The position numbers and the translations under genes are program-made. A DNA stretch of 64,000 nt from Norana najaformis (Eukaryota; Annelida; Clitellata; Crassiclitellata; Hormogastridae). The DNA lies in contig OZ029918.1 in assembly GCA_964023275.1 (NCBI GenBank), positions 12,424,855 through 12,488,854 on the forward strand. The letters are read 5' to 3'. Below, in pieces: positions 9,908 through 21,932 of the stretch; the first letter of the stretch is position 1, and every line of letters begins with the position of its first letter. Under the pieces are notes generated by a model, which worked only from the letters and a program-made list of their open reading frames with translations, was not told the origin of the DNA and searched no databases.

Positions 9908-10192
9908 AACTGTTTTGTATGTACGTACATTAGGCCTACGTATGTATGCACGTATGTATGTATGTATGTATGTGTGTATGTATGTGTGTGTATGTATGTA
10001 TGTATGTATGAATGTTCTTGTATATTTATAAATGTATGAATGTATATATGTATGTATGTTTGTTTGTATGTATGTATTTATGTATGTATGAGTGTTCTTG
10101 TATATGTATATATGTATGTATGTATGTAGGTATGTATGCATGCATGTATGTATGTATGTATGTATATATTATGTATGTATGTATGCGTATTT
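9908..10192. repeat. ATGT/TATG microsatellite in the guanylyl cyclase 3' region
   Basis: Imperfect TATGTATG array starting about 120 bp after the stop codon, probably transcribed in the 3' UTR. Confidence 0.95.
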
Positions 10193-10251
10193 AGATTTCG
10201 TTACGATTACATTACGCCTGTATGTGATTGTTCCTTCAAGTCTATGACTAC

Positions 10252-10257
10252 AATAAA
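10252..10257 (+). other. Candidate polyadenylation signal AATAAA for the guanylyl cyclase
   Basis: First AATAAA after the stop codon at 9789, about 460 bp downstream and beyond the ATGT array. This is sequence evidence only; the true transcript end is unknown. Confidence 0.45.
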
Positions 10258-10528
10258 CCTTTATGTAAAACATGTAGATGTAGCTTTTAATTTTTTATAG
10301 ATCATTATGTGTGTATGAATCTGTTTAATCTACCTGCGCAATGCTTACCTCTGCGTTTTTATTTCCTCTGTCGAAAGAAGTTTGCCACTGTCCTCGTTCT
10401 GTGTAGGAACAGATCTTCTCTAAGTCGACTCGATTCATCAATTTCCATTGACTGCGTGGGCAAATCGCTCGTCAAGTCATGCGTCCAATGCTTACAGGTT
10501 ATTTATTATTGGTCGGTCTATATCATGT

Positions 10529-10790
10529 GCGGCACGGTGGTCTATCGGTAACGCGTTTGGTCAATGACCATGCGGTTGCGGGTTCGACTCCGTGTAAAGA
10601 CACTGGGCAAGTTGTTTGCATATATGTGCCTCTGTCACCAAGCAGTATAATTTGATCCCCGCGTAAACTGGGAAGTCCTGCGATGCGCTGGCCCCATGTG
10701 CAGGACATTGGGATTCGTCCACTGCCAGCTCAAGGGCCGAGAAAAGCAGAAGAGCGCCTCCCCCAAGTCTTACTTGTGAGATATGGGATA
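10529..10790 (+). mobile_element. tRNA-derived SINE, best-preserved head in window
   Basis: Box A-like TGGTCTATCGG (10538-10548) and a perfect box B GGTTCGACTCC (10581-10591), then CACTGGGCAAGTTGTTTGCA (10601-10620), the body word shared with the copies at 4809 and 8781. A CCCATGTGCAGG/GGGATTCGTCC tail region follows. The 3' end is uncertain. Confidence 0.75.
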
Positions 10791-10799
10791 CTTTACTTT

Positions 10800-13470
10800 T
10801 CATGTCACACGTAAAATCGATTAGTCTCAGAATACATAGCCGAGTAAACTAGAGATCGACTTATTATAACATTAATTACTGTTAATTATTAAGTTTGTGC
10901 TTTCTTAGAGATCTCGCTTGTATCTTTCTTCTTCCGGGTCACCGTCTGATAGGTCAGGGTCATCCCCAAGGTCAGTGACGCTCACTGAAATTGTATTTTC
11001 CGTTCTTACAGCCACTGGCGGATAAAAGATTTAAGAAGGCCACTTGACAAGTCGATAAATTTTTAGAACTTTTTATTAATTACCTGGATTTCTGCCTTGT
11101 ATTATGATCGTTTATCGGTACATATGCGAAACCACCCTTCATTTAGGAGGGATATAGATTTCTGTCCCTGTGTGACTCTCTAGGTTCGACCCTGACGTCA
11201 AAGGTAAACTCCAACCGTGGTCAGAAGGTCACGTACACTATCACGTCATCCTTATGTAATGTAATGGACACTTAATATATCGCCTTTCTTTCGAAACCTA
11301 CTCGGGGGGGGTGTCGATTGTCGACGCCATTACTTGCGCTGCCCGTGTTCCCCTCGAAGCCAAAATTGCTTTTTGTAGGTTTGTTCTGCCGTCTAGTTCC
11401 TTGCGTCGTTCATCGTTCTTCATCCAGCTGAACACTTATTGTCATTTCGGACTGATTTACTGGCCGGCTGAAAGCAACGACCGACAATATTCGCTTGAGA
11501 GATCGATTGAGCTCGTTTCTCATCTGACCGCCTGCCGACGCTTATTCTTACTGCTGTCCATTCCTAGTCTACGGTCGGCCTTCATTCATCTGCCGAACGG
11601 TTATTCGGTTTCCTTGACGGCAATTATTAAGAGACTGGGCCTATTTGATTATTAGGTATTCCATTACCAGGAGAATCTGTAAGCCGTTCTGGAAATAAGA
11701 CATATCCAAACTCCACTGTTGGCGGCGTTATAATCCGACGGACAGAATCGAATTTCTTCTGGTGCAAAGCAAAACTACTACTTACATATCTGTCGATATC
11801 ATCTGTATAGCGCCTCCTGAGAACCTCTCGAAAGAGCTCATCAACACAGCTGTACATGATATGTGATATCGGATATCATACATAGCGCTAGGTCGACCTA
11901 AATGCGCCCGGAAATTAAAGGAGCAGGAAAATAATCTCTGTCAAAACTGCAATAAACATTGGAAATGATGAGCAGCCGAGGAAAGGAGTGCAAAAGGACC
12001 GACCTCACTTGTGCATTGCATCACTGTAGCATTGTATTAATAAGTTGTTTTATAACTAATCTTATATGTTGTAAATCACCGAAATTTTCCTAGCACTGTG
12101 TCGTATTAAACTTGCAATTAGTACTCCTGTAAGAAATCTCGGTTTCATTCAAACCATGGATAATACGGAGTCATGTACAGAAGGAAGTAAAAATGATACT
12201 TGCCCTATCTAACCCCATACCCATGTAGTATATCGTATAGTATTTATTACATAACATTGTATTTTAAGATGGGGTATTGTATATTTTGCCTTACTATCGC
12301 CTATATCACACCCATCGGAATTTAGACACATATCACCAAAGCCCGATAATGAACCCGCCATTATGAACTGGTCAATCTGCAACTGATAGACTGGTGCCGG
12401 TTTTAACTATGTCGAGTCCCCGCAGACTCAAATGTGCCATCTGCGACCGGTCCCGGATTCTGGGATACAACGAAGGCCAGGCTGTGTTCTGAGTGGCTTC
12501 GACTGTCTGTCACTAACAGCTTCTGTGACTAACCGACAGGTTTATGTCCTGCATGAACCTGGGGGCCTGACGGAAGTCGTCTACCATCTGCTTAAGAAGA
12601 ACCAGTCGGTGATCGGAAGTGTGTACTTGTCGTCATTCCTCACTCTTTCTCTTTCAACGTAACATGGACTAGGAACCCATAGTAATACGTCGACTGTCGA
12701 CCCTGGACGAAGCTCCGCTGATTAGGTTCTACTTGTGCGCGACAGCTCACCAATGATTACGTCTAGTCATCTGAAGCATAGGCCTGGATATATAAGCTAT
12801 AATTGGGAAATTAAAGTGTCTGCAAGCTAACCCTAGACAATGCCTGCCCATCTTTCTTCTTTCATGTCCCTCCTTCCATTACATGCCTTCTCCATTATTA
12901 CCCCGTTTCTTATGACACATAGGTTCTGCCTTGTCCCTTATGCCCATCACGACATCTGTCGGCGAGAAGATGAAACGTAAATCCTCGCCGCCATAGCGCT
13001 GACTATCAAACTACTGCCTGCTCTGGAGATGCATCGCATGCAAATGTAACACATCACAGTCTTATAGGATTCTCTGACGTCATAATACGACAGACTACGT
13101 TTCCATTTCCAAAGCGTAGTAGTGTCAAATGTTACTATGTAATATCATGTAGTTTTGTGATGTTAAGTAATGCAATGCGCATCGCTACTATACTCCGTAA
13201 TTTGCCTCTTTAAAACAGGTGAAATTTACAATTTAACAATAATAAAAAATTTGTCTACAGCCAACTGCTGGGGTTACCGGTTTTAGGTATAGTTCTATGG
13301 GATGCATGCAGATATAGCCGCTGTTCGGCCGACCTTCGCCATGCAAACTGGCAAACATAGCCGTGTTCACAATGCTAGGCTTCCTTTGATTGCAAAACGA
13401 AGCTAAAAAGCATATATACAGTTTAAATTTATATTTCGGTTGATAGTTTGTCTTGTCATTCATCTCTGCA
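10800..13470. other. Gene-poor interval
   Basis: No gene recognised. An open frame at 11311-11655 (114 codons) has no familiar motif. Two short segments near 12434-12609 look faintly exon-like: one contains KCAICDRSRILGY, and the other is flanked by an acceptor-like CGACAG and a donor-like GTGATC. Evidence is too thin for a gene call. Confidence 0.4.
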
Positions 13471-13474
13471 GCTG

Positions 13475-14470
<996 letters not shown>

Positions 14471-14596
14471 CGGTTTGATATTAGTGAGCCATCGGTTGTT
14501 GTTCTGTGCATTAGACACGGGCTACAGAAGTTATTAATTAATAATGGATCCCATGGGCTTTCTTGCTCCCTTGGACCAGGTCGAAACACCAGACAT

Positions 14597-16982
14597 GTTG
14601 AGTGTAATTCCTACAATGGCGATTACTAGTCCAACAGTTGAGTGTAATTCCTACAGTGGCGATTACTAGTCCAACAGTTGAGTGTAATTCCTACAATGGC
14701 GATTACTAGTCCAACAGTTGAGTGTAATTCCTACAATGGTGATTACTAGTCCAACAGTTGAGTGTAATTCCTACAATTGCGATTACTAGTCCAACAGTTG
14801 AGTGTAATTCCTACAACGGCGATTACTAGTCCAACAGTTGAGTGTAATTCCTACAATGGCGATTACTAGTCCAACAGTTGAGTGTAATTCCTACAATGGT
14901 GATTACTAGTCCAACAGTTGAGTGTAATTCCTACAATGGTGATTACTAGTCCAACAGTTGAGTGTAATTCCTACAATGGCGATTACTAGTCCAACAGTTG
15001 AGTGTAATTCCTACAGTGGCGATTACTAGTCCAACAGTTGAGTGTAATTCCTACAATGGCGATTACTAGTCCAACAGTTGAGTGTAATTCCTACAATGGT
15101 GATTACTAGTCCAACAGTTGAGTGTAATTCCTACAGTGGCGATTACTAGTCCAACAGTTGAGTGTAATTCCTACAATGGCGATTACTAGTCCAACAGTTG
15201 AGTGTAATTCCTACAATGGTGATTACTAGTCCAACAGTTGAGTGTAATTCCTACAATGGTGATTACTAGTCCAACAGTTGAGTGTAATTCCTACAATGGC
15301 GATTACTAGTCCAACAGTTGAGTGTAATTCCTACAATGGTGATTACTAGTCCAACAGTTGAGTGTAATTCCTACAGTGGCGATTACTAGTCCAACAGTTG
15401 AGTGTAATTCCTACAATGGTGATTACTAGTCCAACAGTTGAGTGTAATTCCTACAATGGCGATTACTAGTCCAACAGTTGAGTGTAATTCCTACAATGGT
15501 GATTACTAGTCCAACAGTTGAGTGTAATTCCTACAGTGGCGATTACTAGTCCAACAGTTGAGTGTAATTCCTACAATGGCGATTACTAGTCCAACAGTTG
15601 AGTGTAATTCCTACAATGGCGATTACTAGTCCAACAGTTGAGTGTAATTCCTACAATGGTGATTACTAGTCCAACAGTTGAGTGTAATTCCTACAATGGC
15701 GATTACTAGTCCAACAGTTGAGTGTAATTCCTACAATGGCGATTACTAGTCCAACAGTTGAGTGTAATTCCTACAATGGTGATTACTAGTCCAACAGTTG
15801 AGTGTAATTCCTACAGTGGCGATTACTAGTCCAACAGTTGAGTGTAATTCCTACAGTGGCGATTACTAGTCCAACAGTTGAGTGTAATTCCTACAATGGC
15901 GATTACTAGTCCAACAGTTGAGTGTAATTCCTACAATGGTGATTACTAGTCCAACAGTTGAGTGTAATTCCTACAATGGCGATTACTAGTCCAACAGTTG
16001 AGTGTAATTCCTACAATGGCGATTACTAGTCCAACAGTTGAGTGTAATTCCTACAATGGTGATTACTAGTCCAACAGTTGAGTGTAATTCCTACAGTGGC
16101 GATTACTAGTCCAACAGTTGAGTGTAATTCCTACAATGGCGATTACTAGTCCAACAGTTGAGTGTAATTCCTACAATGGTGATTACTAGTCCAACAGTTG
16201 AGTGTAATTCCTACAGTGGCGATTACTAGTCCAACAGTTGAGTGTAATTCCTACAATGGCGATTACTAGTCCAACAGTTGAGTGTAATTCCTACAATGGC
16301 GATTACTAGTCCAACAGTTGAGTGTAATTCCTACAATGGTGATTACTAGTCCAACAGTTGAGTGTAATTCCTACAATGGCGATTACTAGTCCAACAGTTG
16401 AGTGTAATTCCTACAATGGCGATTACTAGTCCAACAGTTGAGTGTAATTCCTACAATGGCGATTACTAGTCCAACAGTTGAGTGTAATTCCTACAATGGC
16501 GATTACTAGTCCAACAGTTGAGTGTAATTCCTACAATGGTGATTACTAGTCCAACAGTTGAGTGTAATTCCTACAATGGCGATTACTAGTCCAACAGTTG
16601 AGTGTAATTCCTACAATGGCGATTACTAGTCCAACAGTTGAGTGTAATTCCTACAATGGCGATTACTAGTCCAACAGTTGAGTGTAATTCCTACAATGGC
16701 GATTACTAGTCCAACAGTTGAGTGTAATTCCTACAGTGGCGATTACTAGTCCAACAGTTGAGTGTAATTCCTACAATGGCGATTACTAGTCCAACAGTTG
16801 AGTGTAATTCCTACAGTGGCGATTACTAGTCCAACAGTTGAGTGTAATTCCTACAATGGCGATTACTAGTCCAACAGTTGAGTGTAATTCCTACAATTGC
16901 GATTACTAGTCCAACAGTTGAGTGTAATTCCTACAATTGCGATTACTAGTCCAACAGTTGAGTGTAATTCCTACAATGGCGA
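14597..16982. repeat. 40-bp satellite array, about 59.5 near-identical copies
   Basis: The unit is AGTGTAATTCCTAC, a variable hexamer, then GATTACTAGTCCAACAGTTG; unit starts fall every 40 bp from 14601 to 16961. Every visible difference falls in the hexamer: AATGGC about 29 copies, AATGGT 16, AGTGGC 11, AATTGC 3, AACGGC 1. The flanking 34 bp are invariant by eye. There are no indels over 2.38 kb. ACTAGT recurs every 40 bp. No coding frame persists. Confidence 0.98.
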
Positions 16983-17900
16983 CGCACAGAAGCATTGCTG
17001 TACTGAGCTTTGGCTATATACATATATGCTATACGTAGTGATGTAATGTACACAGTTTTGATGGTCGGGTTCGTTTGAGTGGGCGCCTGCGTACAAATAT
17101 CCTCTATGTGTAATTATATATATACAGTATAATATGAAATAAACTGTGTATAAGAAAATACATTGATTGGACTGTAATTGGAACTTTCAACAGGAGCCAA
17201 TGAAACGAAACGATTTCAGCGTCCATACATGACCTGACCTATATAAATTTGCGACCTGACCTGACCTGACATGATGACTATAATTAAGCAGATCATTAAG
17301 TTACACAAAAGCGTCGCACTAATGGCCTATAAATGGTTTCGCGAGAAAGCTACGGGAATGGGTGGACTCTTTACGGGACGCAGGGAAGGGCGGAGAAAGA
17401 AAAGGAAGGGAAGAGAAGAGAAGGGTGGGGCAATCCTAACGAGATAGAGACAACATGAGGCTGAACTAACGCAGAGAACTTGACTGAAGTAGACCGTGAC
17501 ATTTTAACGGTTCGTTGACAATAGGAACAACAACGCGATGCAGCAAGTCAATCGAACTGGACACTCCCTAATGAACGATGCATTCAGCGTGTCCTTTGTC
17601 CTCGCTGGCCTCATTAGGTTGTGCCCTGTCCTCGTTGAGGACACCGACTGATGGTAGGGTTTGATTCCAAGAGCGCTGATGTGTACGCGTGTCCTGGGCA
17701 GAGGTCGATTCCGTGCATCTGTGACAATTAATTATAAGTGAGGATCCTTGAATGGAAACGAATGATTGAACTGTGACCCAATTAAGGTCGCAATTGGTTA
17801 GTTCTATTGATTACATTCTATTGACAACGGGGTTGTTGAGTTTCAATGGATCGCATTTGACAACTGCGTCTAATGGAAATCACACTAAAAATATTGTACA
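16983..17900. other. Non-coding interval right of the satellite
   Basis: Contains a run of GACCTGACCT-type words (17228-17270), a purine-rich stretch at 17380-17430 and the SINE piece near 17640. No gene recognised. Confidence 0.5.
17620..17735 (+). mobile_element. Decayed tRNA-derived SINE-like copy
   Basis: Box B-like GGTTTGATTCC (17658-17668) followed by GTCCTGGGCAGAGGTCG, comparable to the body word of the other copies. Box A is not clear. Confidence 0.45.
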
Positions 17901-17904
17901 GGCA

Positions 17905-18090
17905 GATATACGCACACGCATACAAACATATACTTACATGGGCTGCGCAGTGCACATATACATACATACATAGATACATACATACATACATACATACATA
18001 CGCATACACGCATGAGCACTTACATATATACATACAAACGAACATACATACATAGATATACATACATAACACCATACAGTATATACATAC
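17905..18090. repeat. CATA microsatellite
   Basis: Imperfect CATACATA array with ACGCATACA interruptions. Confidence 0.93.
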
Positions 18091-18580
18091 GTTCATACAA
18101 TTTGTAATACAATAAGGCGCAATACCATGTATGTATCATGTAGGCCTAACTGAACATTTTTATAGCGCATTCTAAGTACCTATCGAAGGCCGTCCTCGCT
18201 AGCCTAGATGAAGTTGGCGTTAGTTAGAAACTGCAAGTCTGTTATCAGCGCTTAATGTTCAAATAACATGATATGAGCTATAAGAAATGTAGCTGTAATG
18301 GAGAAGGCATGCAATGGAGGGAGGGAAATGGAAGAAGAGATTGGAAGGCACTGTCTAGGGCTAGCTTCCAGACACTTTCCTTCTGCAATTATAGCTGCAT
18401 CCAGGCCTATGATGTATAATTTCAAGCCTGTATCAGCTAGTAGTTAGGCATGTGCAAGTATAGTTGCCTATGTTATTGAAACCTTTTTAATTAGCCTATA
18501 TGCACATTTGCATTACAGCGCCTAGAGGTAAAGTAATGAATGATATCGGGGCGTATGCACTATACAGGCACTATGCGTAC

Positions 18581-18642
18581 AGACGGACGGACGGACGGAC
18601 GGACGGACGGACGGACGGACGGACGGACGGACAGACAGACAA
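18581..18642. repeat. (GGAC)n microsatellite
   Basis: About 13 uninterrupted GGAC units followed by GACAGACAGAC. Confidence 0.97.
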
Positions 18643-18764
18643 ACATGGGGATAAATAGATACCATTGCTGAGGCTTCTGCAAATTTTGGTCCGACTCGCG
18701 TTTTTATGGATAATATTTTAGATCTCGATACCGAGTGACGCAATTCAAACGCCTTTCGCTTTTT

Positions 18765-19000
18765 CTGGCTGTCTGTCTGTCTGGCTGTCTATCTATCTGT
18801 CCAGGTTTTTTAGACATATTTTTGCGCCTTTCTGTCTAAATGTCGTCTGTCTCTTTGTGTCTGTTTGGCTGTCCGTCTGTTTGTCTGTCATTCTGTTCGT
18901 CTGCCCGCCCATCTGTCCCTCGGTCTGTTTGCCTATATGTTTGTCTGTGTCTCTGTGTGTCCGTCCATTCGTCTGTTCGTAAGTCTGCCTGCCTGTAATT
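18765..19000. repeat. Degenerate CTGT/TCTG tract
   Basis: Pyrimidine-rich imperfect tetranucleotide sequence. Arg/Thr/Asp-rich frames on the other strand are artefacts. Confidence 0.85.
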
Positions 19001-19099
19001 GTGACCATTTATAAACAAACGCTTTAAACCTTTAAACTCGTTCTTCTGACGCCAACCTAAATTAGTTCCGCGAAACATTTTTCGTCTTTCGGCCACTTC

Positions 19100-20560
19100 G
19101 CAAAAGCAGTCAGTTCATCTCAGTTGAGCCGCAGTCTACGAGATGAATGACCTGTTGAATGACTAATTACCATCCACTGCTCCTCAACTGGCGGCCTTTC
19201 AAAGCACCTGCCGATCATCGTTTCAGCCGACTGAGGTCATCGTGGGTGGTCAACAGTGTCTCCCATTGACCAGATACTGGACTTCGCTTAACCGTTTCAC
19301 GCCTTTTGAGGGCAAACTGCGCTGATCTGAATGATGATTTATTCGATTGTCTTCAGACCAAAGGAGGAGGGCTACTGAAACAAGCCTTTGTCACCCCGCG
19401 CTCTTTCGTCTTCTAAGCTTCTTACAATCGAACGGAAGAAGCCAAATGATGCGTCATATTTCAATAATAAACGGCAATGGAACTAGTCTTCGACTCATTT
19501 TCCGCCTATAGTGAGCTTACTGTTTCGTTAATTTTATTGTAAGGTAAGGTATGGTCAAAGTTAATGAATTTCCATTTCGTAATTATGCTAAAACATTTCT
19601 ATCAACAGCATGGTTCAGGAGCTGAAGGAGCGATAAAAATACGGTCTTGCCTCATTCCCTTCAGAAACTTATGGATCGGCCACTGGACCTTCGTACATCC
19701 TAATTCCGAACCCTTCTAACCCCCAGTCAAAATTTCACAAATCCAATATTGACAGCTCGTGGCAGATTGTGTATTACTTCCAGTCAGATAGTTAGTTATC
19801 CAGACACTTAATAGAGCTTTTAGAAAACATAAAGAAGCGCTGCCTGCGCTAGCCAACATGATCTTAAAAATTTATATACCTCTGGGTATATAATTTAAAA
19901 GGGTACCACAAAATTGCTCTGAATGAATGAATTAGTGAATGAACGAATGTTAGAAATAATTAAGAACGAAATGTTTGTCAGTAAACCAGCGGTGTTCAGA
20001 TTACTAGGACAGTCACTAATGGTGGCTCCCGCTCGCAAGAAGAGCCCATTCAACGGATTCCCATCCAGCGTTGACACTTGACCGCGTTCAGAGTTCCTGG
20101 ACGCCATTGCATCGAGGACGAAGAACGACGACAGTCAATTAAGTCTGTCTGCCTAGTACTTTAACTATCAATTTTACCTTTAAGTGTTCAAATTGGTGTT
20201 TTATCAGATGTGCGTTAAAAAATAAATGTTTAACCATTAAACTGCATTATCTCTTTGACTTTTAAATGTAATAATAATAATGACGAATATGTCGTCTCAA
20301 ATTGGCAAACACCAAAAGGCATCTGACTGCCCAATTACCATCACCACCGCCTCAGTCTTCGTCATCGTCATCGTCGTCATCATCATCATCCCAATCATTG
20401 TTATCAACGTCATTGTCTTCTCTAAACTCAGGTAGAAATTCACACTCTTAATTGTTGGCGTCCTCGAGAGGCTATTTTACGGCGCTATATAAATGATAGG
20501 TTAAGTTCATGAAAAGCGTCTGTGCATAGTAACAACAGAAGCAGAAAATTTGATGCTGGT
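19100..20560. other. Interval with no recognised gene
   Basis: Mixed unique sequence, a dispersed repeat copy at 19958-20137, an ATC/GTC trinucleotide stretch at 20340-20395 and a GGCGCTATATAAAT tail at 20481. Confidence 0.5.
19958..20137. repeat. Dispersed repeat family A, copy 1
   Basis: Aligns by eye with 55637-55818 in the same orientation. Shared words include GTGGCTCCCGC/GAGGGCTCCCGC, AGAGCCCA, CGGATTCCCAT/CGGATCCCCAT, GTTCAGAGTTCCTGG and GACGAC. I estimate roughly two-thirds identity. Copy 2 adjoins a TATAGCGCC LINE/SINE-type end. Confidence 0.65.
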
Positions 20561-20593
20561 GGGTGATTTCTTGCGTATCTTCAACCCCGCTTT

Positions 20594-20702
20594 CTGATTG
20601 GCTGATGAAAAATCTTCCACATCTGATTCACGCTCAGACAAACCAGCAGAGGGCAGGTCATCTTCCGCAAAGAACGGGGAACGAGAGTCAAGGATAAAAG
20701 GG
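20594..20702. promoter_or_regulatory. Promoter-like cluster: CCAAT-like, CTCF-like and TATA-like motifs upstream of Fezf
   Basis: CTGATTGGCTGATG (inverted CCAAT-like) near 20594, CCAGCAGAGGGCAG (20643-20656) matching the CTCF core consensus CCASYAGRKGGC, and GGATAAAAGGG near 20692. They lie about 1.2 kb before the Fezf start codon. Function is inferred from motif matches only. Confidence 0.35.
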
Positions 20703-21386
20703 AAACACCTGCTTCAATCGTAATCACTTTGTTAGTTCTAAAGATTGGCGCTGTTGAGACTTTCGCTACAAACATCAAGTTTATATCAAACTGACAGCTT
20801 TTAGAATTTTCTGGTATGTAAAACTGAATGATTATCAAATAAATTGATAGATATTTGCATATTTTCAGTCTCAAAACTGTAATCAGAATATTTGAATGGA
20901 TTTTCCTAAATTGGCTTATTTACATAATGTAGCTGATCCTCAGTGTAATATTTAGAAACTCTGCCACGATGGACAGTGGAGAAGACGATGACTATTAGAT
21001 ACCGCGGTCAGACTTTAAAATTATAGGCCCTATGTGCGCGTTTTAGAACTTCCAATTAAAGTATTTTTACAGTGTACTGCATTAAACAAATCTATGGTGG
21101 AAAAGGGGAAAAGGGCAGATTTTATACAAGAAACCGACGAGAAAGCCCTGACCAAACGAATGCGGGTCATTGTGCCATACTCCCGTCGCCGGAGAACTAA
21201 ATGCGCTACTTTAGATTATCTATGTTGATAGTATGTTGCATGGCATGGCATGGCATACAATCCCCTCGTTTCAGAGACTCAGCATATAATCGTTTTAAAG
21301 CAGTTTATTTAGATGCATTTAAATTTTAATCGACATATTATCGCCTATATTTCAGTAAGATGCATTAGATTTTTCCACATGAAGAA

Positions 21387-21548
21387 ATGAGTGACATTTG
21401 TTCAGGTAGAATGAAACGAAGAGTTGTCAAAGGCTTCCATCCTTATCCTTCTGCCTCAATTTCTGCAACCTCTACCTGGAGAACCACGACTGACAAATAT
21501 AACTCATTAGGCTATTCTCTTCATCGGCTCAATTTTACTTTACCCGAG
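21387..21548 (+). CDS. Possible 5' exon upstream of Fezf (weak)
   Basis: An open frame from ATG 21387 (54 codons, beginning MSDICSGRMKRRVV) reaches GAG followed by a strong donor GTAAGT at 21549. It could be a leader exon of the Fezf gene, because acceptor-like TTGATAG and GACAG occur at 21850-21866. However, the main frame has a stop at 21921 just before its ATG, so this exon would be untranslated leader or belong to something else. No recognisable domain. Confidence 0.2.
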
Positions 21549-21739
21549 GTAAGTGTAATCCCTCAGAAGAGAAACAATTGTCCGGAGACTAACAATGACA
21601 TCTGGAACGGCTGCGTCTCATCCGGTTTTGGCAAAGAGAAGGTACTGCAAAAAAAAACAATGACGTGAAACTCTCACTTATGGTTAGTTTCTCTCGCATC
21701 CCCGAAAATGCAAGTTAGACTGTGTCCCAAATGTTATGT

Positions 21740-21825
21740 TACGTTGCTATTTTTATTGTTGTTATTACTATTGTTATCATCATCATCATCATAATCATAG
21801 TCATCATCATCATCATTAAATAACG
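21740..21825. repeat. ATT/ATC trinucleotide tract
   Basis: Imperfect TTATTGTTATTACTATTG and ATCATCATC run about 110 bp upstream of the Fezf coding start. Confidence 0.85.
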
Positions 21826-21932
21826 TTGTTACTTTTTTCTATTGATAGCAATATTGCTTGACAGCTTAAATAAGAGGCAATTGCCTGTAACCTGAATGTT
21901 AAGGAAGAACAGTTGAGGTTTGAACACCAAAG

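Noticed and set aside
10529..10600. A functional tRNA gene
   Set aside because: Box A and box B are present, but I cannot fold an acceptor stem, D arm and anticodon arm, and the same body word follows in other copies. It is a SINE head.
14597..16982. CRISPR-like array
   Set aside because: Units are contiguous 40-mers with one variable hexamer. There are no unique spacers and the genome is animal.
18522..18743. Arg/Ser/Val-Pro repeat peptide
   Set aside because: It is the GGAC tetranucleotide repeat read on the other strand.
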